Positions 35,215-42,681 of a DNA stretch of 64,000 bases are shown here, piece after piece (within the stretch, counting starts at the first letter, position 1; the number at the start of each line of letters is the position of its first letter). The notes beneath the pieces were generated by a model. It made no database searches. It was not told the origin of the DNA and was given only the letters and a program-made list of their open reading frames with translations. Source of the DNA: Methanoregula sp. (lineage in GTDB: Archaea > Halobacteriota > Methanomicrobia > Methanomicrobiales > Methanospirillaceae); the NCBI RefSeq assembly GCF_003170075.1, contig NZ_PMZU01000043.1, positions 1-64,000 of the forward strand, in the 5' to 3' direction. A program made the translations under genes and the position numbers.

Positions 35215-36096
35215 TTATTTCAGATCAGATTCGATCAGTTCCACGAGATGCTCCATAACCTCATCCACGGCTTTTGCTGTCGGGGAATCCGCATGGCGGA
35301 GGATATAGGGACGCCCCTCATCGCCGGCTTTTACCATCTCCGGATCGAGAGGGATTGCCCCCAGGAACGGGACTCCCAGGTCCCCGGCCGCCTTTTTTCC
35401 GCCCCCCGTGCTGAACAGGTTGATCGTCCCGCCGCAATGGGGGCAGACCATCCCGCTCATGTTCTCGATAACCCCGAGAACCGGCAGTTCCAGTTTCTCA
35501 ATGAACTTTGCCGCCTTTGTGGCATCCATGACGGCGACATCCTGCGGCGTCGTCACGATCACGGCTCCCCGCACGTTCGGCGCGAGCTGGGCGATCGTGA
35601 GCGCCTCGTCCCCGGTACCGGGCGGCAGGTCGACAACGAGATAATCGAGGGCACCCCAGTTCACTTCAGCAAGGAACTGCTGGATGGCGCCCATCTTCAT
35701 CGGGCCGCGCCATACCACCGGGGTGCTCGTGTCCGGCAGGAGGAACGCCATTGACATGACCGCAAGGTTCCCGGTCACATGCACGGGCTCGATAGTGTGT
35801 GCAAGGACCGTCGGCCGCTGGTCTTCGATCCCGAGCATCTTGGGGATGTTGGGGCCGTGGAAATCGAGATCGAGCAGGCCGACCTTTTTCCCGTGGTTTG
35901 CAAGGGCGTACGCCAGGTTTACCGAGACGGTGGATTTCCCCACGCCCCCCTTGCCGCTCAGGACGAGGATGACGTGCTTCACGTCGATCTTTGCTTTCGG
36001 TGGCAGCCCTTTTGGAGTGCTGTGCGGCTGTGCCGGGGCACAGGTACTGCAGTTTTCAGTACAGGTTTGTTCTTTCTTTGTTTTGTGTGCAGTCAT
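35215..36096 (-). CDS. mrp: Mrp/NBP35-family Fe-S cluster carrier ATPase
   Basis: A P-loop ATPase that binds and transfers [4Fe-4S] clusters. It has 293 residues with an N-terminal Cys motif (CTENCSTC, Cys12/16/19) as in NBP35-type proteins. The deviant Walker A is SGKGGVGKS (47-55), followed by DLDFHGPNIPKMLGI, VVDLPPGTGDE and the bridging CxxC (CPHC, Cys218/221). It lies 43 bp after atwA. Fe-S delivery to proteins of methanogenesis is plausible from this context. All family-typical residues are present. Confidence 0.93.
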   Translation of the reverse strand: MTAHKTKKEQTCTENCSTCAPAQPHSTPKGLPPKAKIDVKHVILVLSGKGGVGKSTVSVNLAYALANHGKKVGLLDLDFHGPNIPKMLGIEDQRPTVLAHTIEPVHVTGNLAVMSMAFLLPDTSTPVVWRGPMKMGAIQQFLAEVNWGALDYLVVDLPPGTGDEALTIAQLAPNVRGAVIVTTPQDVAVMDATKAAKFIEKLELPVLGVIENMSGMVCPHCGGTINLFSTGGGKKAAGDLGVPFLGAIPLDPEMVKAGDEGRPYILRHADSPTAKAVDEVMEHLVELIESDLK

Positions 36097-36139
36097 GGTA
36101 TCCGTATCTCTGGAATCGTTTGGGAATCACTGGCGCAGT

Positions 36140-37738
36140 TCAATCATGCTTCTCATCTTCGGTCACTTGACGAAGGACTTCAGCAGTCGGGCCGATCTGG
36201 ATGATCTTCCCGCCCCGCATAAAGGCGAGCCGGTCACAGATGTCCCGTACGAAACCCATGTCGTGGGAGACCACAATGAAGGTCTCGTCCATCTCATCGC
36301 GTGCGTTTAAGATCGAATGTTTTACATCCTGCTTGGTGATCGGGTCCATCGTGCCGGTTGGCTCGTCGAGGATCACGATCCGCGGTTCCCGTATCAGTAC
36401 CTGGGCAAGCGCCACCCGGTGCCGTTCGCCATCAGATAATTCACCCGGGAACCGGTGAAGGATCTCTTTGCTCTTTCCCTCGGAAAACCCGGCCGTCTTT
36501 AAGGTGACAATGGCTTTTCTCATGGCCAGTTCCTTGGGAAATTCAAGGCCGATCGCATCGGTAAGGTTATCGAGAACCGTCCGGTGCGGGAACAGGTCGT
36601 ATTCCTGGTGCAGGAGGCCGATATACTCCTTTGCCCTTCCCCGTTCGTTAATACCGGGTCTGGTCATGTCCACCCAATTCTCCCCGATCAGGATGTTCAT
36701 CTCCCCGCTTGTCGGTTCGATGATGCCGGCAATAATCCGGGACAACGTGGTTTTTCCCGCCCCGCTCTTCCCGATGATGCCGAAAATTTCCTTTCTTGCC
36801 ACATCGAACGTTACGGAATTTACTGCCCGCACAACACCACGGTCAACCGAAACGTACCGTTTGGTCACATCCCGCGCAGAAAGGATCTTTTCTCCCAACT
36901 TAGCGGGGGCTGATTCCTCGATCTCCTGATAGTCCTTCACAAACGAATGGATCACGTCCTTTGGTGAACCTATTGCGACGATCTCACCGTTTACGAGCAG
37001 CATCGCACGATCCGCCATCTCCTCGATCACCTGCGAGAAGTGTGAGGTCACCACCATGCCCATGGTATTCCGCCGTGCCGCTTCGATAAGCATGGCATGT
37101 ACCAGCCGGGCGGTCTCCGGGTCGAGCGTTCCCGTCGGTTCGTCAGCAAAGAGCATTGCCGGGTTCTTTGCCAGCTGCCGGGCAAGTACCACCCGCTGTT
37201 TCTCACCGCCGGAGAGGTCCCGGGCGATATGCATCATACGGTGGGAGAGTTTCACCTGGTCAATCAGGTCGGCTGCCCGGTTTATCGCCTGTTCCTGCGG
37301 GTACCGGATATCGTCGAGCGCATGCAGCACATTCTCGATTACCCGGTCATCGCCATAGAGTGCAAACGTGCGCTGGAACATGATCGCGGTCCGGTTCATG
37401 ACCCGGGACTTCATCCCGTTGCTTTTCTCGTCCCAGAGGTCAACATCCACCGCGACCAGGTCCCCGCCGCACTCCGGGCACCGGCCACCGGCCCGGCTCT
37501 GCATGTCCATATATGTGCAGCGATTGCAGGCGGTCATGTGATAGACGATCGAGCCTTTGGTCGGAGGTTGTTCGACGCCCCTCAAGAGGTGCATCAGGAC
37601 ACTTTTTCCCGCTCCGCTCCGCCCGATGACTCCCATGATCTCCCCTTCCGGGATCTCAAATGATACGTTGTTTAAGACCCGTGTATCATCGAAGTCCATG
37701 AAGAGGTTATTCACGCTGATGAATGGTTTTGGCATCAT
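36140..37738 (-). CDS. atwA: Methyl-coenzyme M reductase activation ATPase AtwA (component A2)
   Basis: A double ABC ATPase needed for ATP-dependent reductive activation of methyl-CoM reductase. It has 532 residues. The first cassette has GRSGAGKS, signature LSGGEKQRVV and Walker B LFADEP; it contains the AtwA-typical zinc insert (CNRCTYM...CPECGG). The second cassette has GKSGAGKT, LSDGERHRVA and IVILDEP. There are no membrane segments, so it is soluble. It sits between a 48-residue DUF5320-like gene (20 bp upstream) and mrp, in a unit with the CATATG motif. Confidence 0.95.
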   Translation of the reverse strand: MMPKPFISVNNLFMDFDDTRVLNNVSFEIPEGEIMGVIGRSGAGKSVLMHLLRGVEQPPTKGSIVYHMTACNRCTYMDMQSRAGGRCPECGGDLVAVDVDLWDEKSNGMKSRVMNRTAIMFQRTFALYGDDRVIENVLHALDDIRYPQEQAINRAADLIDQVKLSHRMMHIARDLSGGEKQRVVLARQLAKNPAMLFADEPTGTLDPETARLVHAMLIEAARRNTMGMVVTSHFSQVIEEMADRAMLLVNGEIVAIGSPKDVIHSFVKDYQEIEESAPAKLGEKILSARDVTKRYVSVDRGVVRAVNSVTFDVARKEIFGIIGKSGAGKTTLSRIIAGIIEPTSGEMNILIGENWVDMTRPGINERGRAKEYIGLLHQEYDLFPHRTVLDNLTDAIGLEFPKELAMRKAIVTLKTAGFSEGKSKEILHRFPGELSDGERHRVALAQVLIREPRIVILDEPTGTMDPITKQDVKHSILNARDEMDETFIVVSHDMGFVRDICDRLAFMRGGKIIQIGPTAEVLRQVTEDEKHD

Positions 37739-37758
37739 CTCATCTTCTCAAATAGGTG

Positions 37759-37905
37759 TTATTCTTTAGCAGTCTCGTTCCGGACCGGGGTTTTCCTGTT
37801 CTCTGCCTTTTGTGTACAATCTTCAGTACATTGCCTGCAGGGTCCACGTCCCCGCCCGATTACCCGTCCCCGTTTCAGCGGCCCGGTCCCGTCAAAGTTC
37901 GGCAT
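37759..37905 (-). CDS. DUF5320-like small Cys-containing protein
   Basis: A 48-codon gene found by reading the gap upstream of atwA. It begins MPNFDGTGPLKRGRVIGRGR, the Gly-rich N-terminal signature of DUF5320 proteins (usual form MPxFDGTGP), followed by CRQCTEDC with Cys23, 26 and 30, which could bind a metal or Fe-S cluster. A GGGGGA ribosome-binding site precedes the ATG. The stop is 20 bp before atwA, so the two are cotranscribed. The CATATG motif lies 37 bp upstream. Function unknown; DUF5320 genes are often near Mrp/NBP35-type genes. Confidence 0.75.
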   Translation of the reverse strand: MPNFDGTGPLKRGRVIGRGRGPCRQCTEDCTQKAENRKTPVRNETAKE

Positions 37906-37932
37906 GTAAAATCCCCCGATTTGTTTCTAGTG

Positions 37933-37954
37933 GGATTATTACACATATGAGCAT
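37933..37954 (-). promoter_or_regulatory. CATATG motif, site 1 (DUF5320-like/atwA/mrp unit)
   Basis: On the minus strand: TGCTCATATGTGTAATAAT, with CTTTATG at its upstream edge as a possible TATA element. It shares GCnCATATGnGTAAT with two other sites (38830 and 39943). It is placed 30-45 bp before the start codon, so it overlaps the expected promoter and transcription start. Confidence 0.6.
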
Positions 37955-38077
37955 AAAGATTTAAGGATCAAGTGCAAAAAAAGAAATCGTGCGGGAGGGA
38001 GCTTCGTACGTGCATCTCCCTGTCGCCACCGTAGCGCCGGCATTCACTCTTCCGCCATGATCCCGTATCCCGGGTAC

Positions 38078-38794
38078 TTATTTCGAACCGGCTGCACCGA
38101 TCACAATCTTTAACGCGGCAGTAATCTCGGGGAGCATCTCGGCCGGGAACCCCATCACCATCTCATCATCGGTAATTCCGGAGAACTTCCTCGATCCGTC
38201 ACAGCCGAGAGAGAAGTTCGGCCGCCCGGTCAGGTAGGTCTGTGTTGTTGCATCCGAACAGACAGACTGGATACCGGAGAACTCTGCGTAGATTCTCCCG
38301 CCAAGCCGGAAGAGCGTGCTCTGGGCGAGCTTGAGCATGTTTCTGGGCGTTGTCACGATCAGGATGACCTGCGGGGTGAATGGCGTTCTCTCCAGCGGGG
38401 CATAGAGCGTTGCATACGTCTCACCCGGGCTAAGGTGCGTGACCTTCTCGATGGTCCGTTTGCAGGCAGCCGCACTGTCAAATTTGCCCAGCTTAAAGTA
38501 AAATTCGCCGTTCTTTAAGGTCGGCGTTATCTCCTTGAGACCCAGCGCCCATGCGCCGCCGTTGCACTCATGTTTGTCCGCAGGAGCGTAGAAGATCTTC
38601 CCCTCGCTCCGGGCAAGGTTCACCATCGAACAGTGCCGGATGGTCTTGTCGAGCTCCGCCATCCCGGCCGGGATATCCTCTTTTGATGGTGCGAATCTGA
38701 TGGCTACCGGGGAGCCTTTCAGGCCCAGTATTTTTTTCAGGGTTTCCGCAGCCTCATGATAATCCACAGGTATTTTCATTGGTTCGTTGCTCAT
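38078..38794 (-). CDS. DUF169 domain protein
   Basis: A 238-residue protein. The frame is open to 38854, but that ATG lies inside the conserved CATATG promoter motif, so the ATG at 38794 (MSNEPMKIPV) is chosen. DUF169 features: GSPVAIRFAPS, CSMVNLARSEG, a C-N-GGAWALGL segment and a C-terminal SLGCDGSRKF region. Six scattered Cys suggest a metal or cluster site. Function of the family is not established; it is frequent in anaerobes. It forms its own unit in the motif-defined regulon. Confidence 0.8.
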   Translation of the reverse strand: MSNEPMKIPVDYHEAAETLKKILGLKGSPVAIRFAPSKEDIPAGMAELDKTIRHCSMVNLARSEGKIFYAPADKHECNGGAWALGLKEITPTLKNGEFYFKLGKFDSAAACKRTIEKVTHLSPGETYATLYAPLERTPFTPQVILIVTTPRNMLKLAQSTLFRLGGRIYAEFSGIQSVCSDATTQTYLTGRPNFSLGCDGSRKFSGITDDEMVMGFPAEMLPEITAALKIVIGAAGSK

Positions 38795-38829
38795 AAGAGT
38801 TGCCTCGCAATCCTCATTTCGGGAGGGGG

Positions 38830-38849
38830 TAATTACCCATATGAGCGAA
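38830..38849 (-). promoter_or_regulatory. CATATG motif, site 2 (DUF169 gene)
   Basis: On the minus strand: TCGCTCATATGGGTAATTAC, preceded by a TTTTTATG stretch. It lies 43 bp before the chosen start at 38794 and matches sites 1 and 3 over GCnCATATGnGTAAT. Confidence 0.6.
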
Positions 38850-38905
38850 AACATAAAAAGATGACGGAACTGTCAGAAACGGTCAGGAAAAAAGGCTGTG
38901 GCATC

Positions 38906-39262
38906 TTACCGGGGACACTTCGGGCACCGGCCTTCCGCTGCTTTCTGGCAACCGGCCATCTCGATCCCTTTCCCGTTCACCAGTGCATCGGCAATCTTGC
39001 GACGGGCCTCGTGCAGGTCCCGCCATGCGGTCTTACGGGAGACACCGAGTTTTTCCGCCGCTTCTTCCTGCTCCAGGCCCTCCAGATCGATGAGCCGGAT
39101 GAGCTCGATCTCATCGGGCTGCAGCAAGATCCCGGTCCCTTCCTCCTCCGGACAGCAGCAGGGCTTGTAGCAGCGCGATTCTGACGTGCTGGTGATGGTA
39201 CGCCTGAGCCGGGGTCTTCCCCGGCGGGGGCATTCATTTTGGATGGAAATCTCATCAGGCAC
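38906..39262 (-). CDS. DUF134 (UPF0251) DNA-binding protein
   Basis: A 118-residue predicted transcription regulator. The start is a GTG at 39262 with AAGGAG nine bases upstream; the first ATG nearby is out of frame. An RGRPRLRR motif is followed by a Cys cluster (CYKPCCC), the helix-turn-helix LEGLEQEEAAEKLGVSRKT and a basic helix RDLHEARRKIADAL, then CPKCPR at the C-terminus. The Cys residues may sense redox state or metal. DUF134 genes accompany Mrp-type ATPases in other anaerobes. It is the third gene of the leftward unit headed by motif site 3, so it could control its own transcription. Confidence 0.88.
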   Translation of the reverse strand: MPDEISIQNECPRRGRPRLRRTITSTSESRCYKPCCCPEEEGTGILLQPDEIELIRLIDLEGLEQEEAAEKLGVSRKTAWRDLHEARRKIADALVNGKGIEMAGCQKAAEGRCPKCPR

Positions 39263-39340
39263 TATCGCATGCTCCTTGATAGAATGTATCCGGAATAGTA
39301 TAACAGTCTTACCGGGACAGTTTGTTTTATTGATTTGTCC

Positions 39341-39637
39341 CTACCGTGTGTGGTTTTGCCGGACCGGCCGTTCCTGCACGAAATACCTCCTGAAGACCCG
39401 GTAGGGGGGTATCGTGTCCTGAAATTTTTCAATCTTTGTCACCTTATACCGGCAGGCAGCAAAGGCCCCGTTGTGGTTCCTGCCAAGAAACCCGGAAATT
39501 GCCTGACCTGACGGGCAGTCCGGTTGAAAACGGGCACGGATCTCCTGGACGGTAATCCAGCGTTCCGTGTATCCACTCTCCTTCATGTACTGCTCAAGCA
39601 GGTCAGGGATCAGAAAAGAACCGGCCGTCACTCTCAT
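39341..39637 (-). CDS. Small HTH-like protein P2, paralogue of P1
   Basis: A 98-residue protein related to the one at 34758: LLEQYMKE, RWITVQEIRARF, ISGFLGR, YKVTKIE and a PP-rich segment line up. P2 lacks the long C-terminal tail of P1. The predicted fold is a small winged helix. It lies between the Cys-rich gene (39 bp upstream) and the DUF134 gene (78 bp downstream). Role unknown; presence of one paralogue in two of three motif-headed units argues for a shared job. Confidence 0.65.
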   Translation of the reverse strand: MRVTAGSFLIPDLLEQYMKESGYTERWITVQEIRARFQPDCPSGQAISGFLGRNHNGAFAACRYKVTKIEKFQDTIPPYRVFRRYFVQERPVRQNHTR

Positions 39638-39676
39638 CGTTCCGTGCTGGTCATCTTTTGTAAAAACGGGATGATC

Positions 39677-39916
39677 TTAGTGACAACGCGGTCCATGCCC
39701 GCAGGGATGGCGTGCATTTTTGGCATCCTCTTCGGACTGGCAGCAGCAGGTATCGCCGAATTTTAAGGGGGACGTGCAGGCTTCCCGGTGGCTGACCCCA
39801 CTTTCATGTTCTTCGTGTTTTTCACCGCACGCGCAGGTATGTTCATCGATACACCCTCGCCGGGCGGGGGCGGCTGGTTTCTCGGTGTTGGTTGTGCTGG
39901 TTGTTGGTTCTGGCAT
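39677..39916 (-). CDS. Small Cys/His-rich protein
   Basis: A 79-residue soluble protein. After a Thr/Pro-rich N-terminus it carries CIDEHTCACGEKHEEH, HREACTSP, DTCCCQ and a C-terminal HPCGHGPRCH, in all nine Cys and many His. This suggests binding of metal ions or an Fe-S cluster. I do not recognise a family. It is the first gene after CATATG motif site 3 and precedes P2 and the DUF134 regulator. The Met start is the first in frame, 34 bp from the motif. Confidence 0.65.
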   Translation of the reverse strand: MPEPTTSTTNTEKPAAPARRGCIDEHTCACGEKHEEHESGVSHREACTSPLKFGDTCCCQSEEDAKNARHPCGHGPRCH

Positions 39917-39942
39917 TGTGTCACTCTGTAGTTGTGTTGTTA

Positions 39943-39964
39943 TAATTACTCATATGCGCATAAA
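39943..39964 (-). promoter_or_regulatory. CATATG motif, site 3 (Cys-rich/P2/DUF134 unit)
   Basis: On the minus strand: TTTATGCGCATATGAGTAAT, followed by TATAAC. It shares GCnCATATGnGTAAT with sites 1 and 2 and lies 34 bp before the Cys-rich gene. The TTTATG at its edge may be the TATA element. Confidence 0.6.
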
Positions 39965-40092
39965 TCATTTAAAATGTCGCACCGTGACAGTGCAGGAGTA
40001 GAGGGGGGGCGTGAAATCATCGCGCCAGCATTCTTCCCTGCAGAGTCGCCGAAAAGAAAAGTCTAATTTCTTCTCCTGCGTGATATCTCTCC

Positions 40093-40947
40093 ATGACAGC
40101 CCGGGTTTCCCTTTCAGTGCTGGTCGATAACAACACGCTCATCGATCGGTATTTCCTTGGGGAACCCGGTCTTTCGATCCTGATCGAAACAGGGGACCGG
40201 CGAATCCTCTTTGATACCGGTTATTCGGATGCATTCATCCGGAATGCTGAAACGATGGGGATCGACCTGCTTGACCTTGATTATGTCGTGCTCTCCCACG
40301 GTCACCTGGATCATACCTGGGGTTTGGTGCACCTTGTACAAAAACTGGCAGGGGCAGAGATTCATTCTCTTTCTCATAAAAAACCAGTCCTAGTTGCCCA
40401 TCCGTATTGTTTTTATCCAAAACCCAGCCCCCCGCTTCCAAACATCGGTTCCCTTATACCGGAAGAAGAGGCAGGACGCCAGTTTTCCCTCAGTCTTTCC
40501 GCAAAACCGTTCTGGCTTACCCCGGATCTGGTGTTCCTCGGCGAAATTCCCCGGAGGTTCGGGTTTGAACATACCGCCCCGGGCAAGCGCAGGATCGTGA
40601 TGCCTGACGGGCAGGTCGAACAGGACCAGCTCCTTGATGATTCCGCACTGGCCTGCCGTACTCCTGAAGGACTCGTGATCATTACCGGGTGCTCCCATGC
40701 CGGTATCTGCAATATCACCGAATACGCACAGGAAGTTTGCGGGGAGCGCCGGATCATCGATATCATCGGCGGGTTCCACCTGCTCAAGCCATCACCGGAA
40801 CAGATGAAAGGCACCTGTACCTATCTACGGGATCTCGCGCTAAAGGCGGTACATGCCTGCCACTGCACATCGTTATCGTCTAAAATAATTCTTGCAGAGT
40901 TTTGTCCGATCCTGGAAACAGGCGTGGGAACGAATATCGAATGGTAA
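40093..40947 (+). CDS. MBL-fold hydrolase, DHPPS-like
   Basis: A metallo-beta-lactamase-fold enzyme of the type that includes archaeal 7,8-dihydropterin-6-methyl-aminobenzene-phosphate synthase (methanopterin pathway). It has 284 residues. The metal motif is SHGHLDHTWG (His69, His71, Asp73, His74), with further ligands in TGCSHAGICN and IGGFHL, and a C-terminal HACHCTS. The N-terminal LSVLVDNNTLIDRYFLGEPG is usual for the family. It is divergent from the DUF134 regulon genes. Substrate is uncertain: similar proteins in Mrp clusters may not make pterins. Confidence 0.8.
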   Translation: MTARVSLSVLVDNNTLIDRYFLGEPGLSILIETGDRRILFDTGYSDAFIRNAETMGIDLLDLDYVVLSHGHLDHTWGLVHLVQKLAGAEIHSLSHKKPVLVAHPYCFYPKPSPPLPNIGSLIPEEEAGRQFSLSLSAKPFWLTPDLVFLGEIPRRFGFEHTAPGKRRIVMPDGQVEQDQLLDDSALACRTPEGLVIITGCSHAGICNITEYAQEVCGERRIIDIIGGFHLLKPSPEQMKGTCTYLRDLALKAVHACHCTSLSSKIILAEFCPILETGVGTNIEW

Positions 40948-41339
40948 GGCGTTTCATACAATACCCCATCTGGTTTGCCTAAAATGCCGGCAATAGACCA
41001 GCTAGGCGATCCCACAGAATGAAATTACCGCGTATCGTTGTAATTTTTTTCCAAAACAAAAGTCCCAATAATTGTGCTTCTTGGAATGTCCGGTGCGACC
41101 TATGCCGTCAATATCGGGGATTCCTCTCAAAGATTAAGGGTGTGTCAGAGGATCAGGTGAATGTTGGCACTGATCCTGCCCATATCGGGTTGGATCCAAA
41201 AATCTTTCCCTCTTCTCTTCCCGTTACAGAAATTCAAAAAAAAAGGATTATTGTTTTAGTTTTGCCGGCTTGTGACGTCGAATAATATGCGTGCTGATAA
41301 GAGCCAAAAAAGAATATTAAGAACTATTTTTGTGGGCAC
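40948..41339. other. Intergenic region with possible decayed coding traces
   Basis: About 390 bp. Two rightward frames near 41040-41280 look protein-like in turn (VPIIVLLGMSGATYAVNIGD, then DPAHIGLDPKIFPSSL), as if one gene carried a frameshift, but no intact frame or family is recognised. T-runs near 41230-41260 could be a terminator. Otherwise nothing is seen. Confidence 0.3.
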
Positions 41340-41615
41340 TTATTTCTGTTTTGCAAGGCCTTTGATGAGGGCGTCGCAGTTGCCGGATAGTTTTTTGCAG
41401 GCCTTCTTTATGACGGTCAGGGGGTTTTTCTTAGCGCTCTTGGTGGTCACCAGCAGCTCCGGGTCTGAGAACTGGAACTCGATGGTGTATTTTGCGACAT
41501 CGACGTCCGGATCGGTCAGGATTTCCTCGACAAGGGCGTTCATGAACGTGTGGCCCTCCCCCTGGATGACGAGTCGTGCCTTGTCTTTTTCGAGTTCAAG
41601 TACTTTTACAATCAT
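41340..41615 (-). CDS. rpoL: DNA-directed RNA polymerase subunit L
   Basis: A small archaeal RNA polymerase subunit (Rpb11-like) that pairs with subunit D. It has 91 residues from the ATG at 41615; the frame is open further upstream into the repeat element but the extension is not protein-like. Motif: GEGHTFMNALVEEIL...VDVAKYTIEFQFSDPELLV. It is monocistronic and transcribed away from repeat element B. Confidence 0.93.
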   Translation of the reverse strand: MIVKVLELEKDKARLVIQGEGHTFMNALVEEILTDPDVDVAKYTIEFQFSDPELLVTTKSAKKNPLTVIKKACKKLSGNCDALIKGLAKQK

Positions 41616-41735
41616 GCACCTATGTTTGGGAACCTGTAAACTATTAAAGTATGGGTGAGTGCGGCATGGTGCCGTAAAAAAAATCCTCTCTAACCGGTCC
41701 GGAATAAAAGGATGGTTTCCTACGAAACTCGAATC

Positions 41736-41945
41736 AATCCGATGTGATGAGGAGATTGTTCCCTTCCTCCCCATGAACGATGAACGCCGCCGCACCCGAC
41801 AGGGCTCCCCCTCGGCGGATCAGTGACTATGAAATAATAAAAAAACGTCCCTGCCCCGCCGGGTCTCTTAAGGGGCCCTGAGGCGGGGAACCCTCACACC
41901 CGTTTAAACGATTTTTCATAATTCCGGTGTTAACCAGATCGGTTT
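41736..41945 (+). repeat. Interspersed structured element, copy B
   Basis: A full-length copy. Ends are imperfect inverted repeats (AATCCGATGT and AGATCGGTTT, 8 of 10 complementary). Hairpin 1 is CGCCGC/GGCGG-like, hairpin 2 (41851-41888) has CCCCGCC and GGCGGGG around GGGTCTC-TTAA-GGGGCCC. The tail has GTTTAAAC and GATTTTTCATAATTCC. It is nearest in sequence to copy D. It ends 13 bp from the 3' end of the leftward PhnP-like gene. Confidence 0.85.
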
Positions 41946-41957
41946 AAGCCTCTTTTT

Positions 41958-42680
41958 TTATGGAAACTCGAAGATTTCGCCGTCATATCCAAGATGCGGG
42001 TACTCCCAAGGCATCACGTGGCTGACGTGGACGCACCGGAACGCCTTCGGGTGCAGACTTTCGGCAAGCGTGCAGGCATCGAGATAGTTCATGTGCTTCG
42101 TGATCGTGATATGCGAGGGCACGAGGGCGTCAAGCAGGAGCAGGTCGAGGTTTTCGAGCAGGTCGAGGCTTTTCTGCGGGATGTCCCGGTTGGTATCCGA
42201 TGTATACCCAACCCTCGCCCCGCCCGCTTCAAAGACAAATCCGCAGGTATAGGCCGGGGGATGCTTTACCAGAAACGGCGTGATCGTGATCCCGAAGAGA
42301 TTAAACGGCACATAGGGTTCCACCGGCATCCGGTCAAAGTTCAGGAACCTGAACGTCTCGCCGCAGTACCGGAGCACCGTGTCGGCGGCAAAGACCGGGG
42401 GTACCTTCTGCACCCGGTAAAACTCGCCAAAGCCCATGAAATGATCGTAGTGCCCGTGGGTCCAGATCACCGCGTCGATATGGGGTGAGCCGTGCCGGAG
42501 GAGCTGCTGCCTGAGGTCGGGCGAGGAATCCACCAGGATGTGGTGGCCGTCCTTTTCGATGAGGATGGATGTCCGCAGCCGGCCGGTGCCGGTCTTTTGC
42601 GCACGCATGCACTGGGGGCAGTCGCACCCGATCTTCGGGGTCCCGATTGCATCCCCGGTACCGAGCAGTGTGAACTTCAT
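41958..42680 (-). CDS. PhnP-like MBL-fold phosphodiesterase
   Basis: A 240-residue metallo-beta-lactamase-fold hydrolase. Features of the PhnP subgroup: LLGTGDAIGTPKIGCDCPQC at the N-terminus with a zinc-binding Cys cluster (Cys19, 21, 24), WTHGHYDHFMG (His75, 77, Asp79, His80), YTSDTNRDIP and a late HVSHV. PhnP cleaves cyclic phosphoribosyl phosphate, but no phosphonate genes are nearby, so the substrate is open. The start codon is one base after the stop of the AAA ATPase gene; they form one operon. Confidence 0.85.
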   Translation of the reverse strand: MKFTLLGTGDAIGTPKIGCDCPQCMRAQKTGTGRLRTSILIEKDGHHILVDSSPDLRQQLLRHGSPHIDAVIWTHGHYDHFMGFGEFYRVQKVPPVFAADTVLRYCGETFRFLNFDRMPVEPYVPFNLFGITITPFLVKHPPAYTCGFVFEAGGARVGYTSDTNRDIPQKSLDLLENLDLLLLDALVPSHITITKHMNYLDACTLAESLHPKAFRCVHVSHVMPWEYPHLGYDGEIFEFP

Positions 42681-42681
42681 C

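Noticed and set aside
38795-38854. N-terminal extension of the DUF169 protein from ATG 38854
   Set aside because: This ATG lies in the CATATG promoter motif shared with two other genes; the start at 38794 fits the family.
41616-41795. 60-residue N-terminal extension of RpoL
   Set aside because: RpoL is normally about 90 residues and the extension runs into the repeat element with no protein-like sequence.
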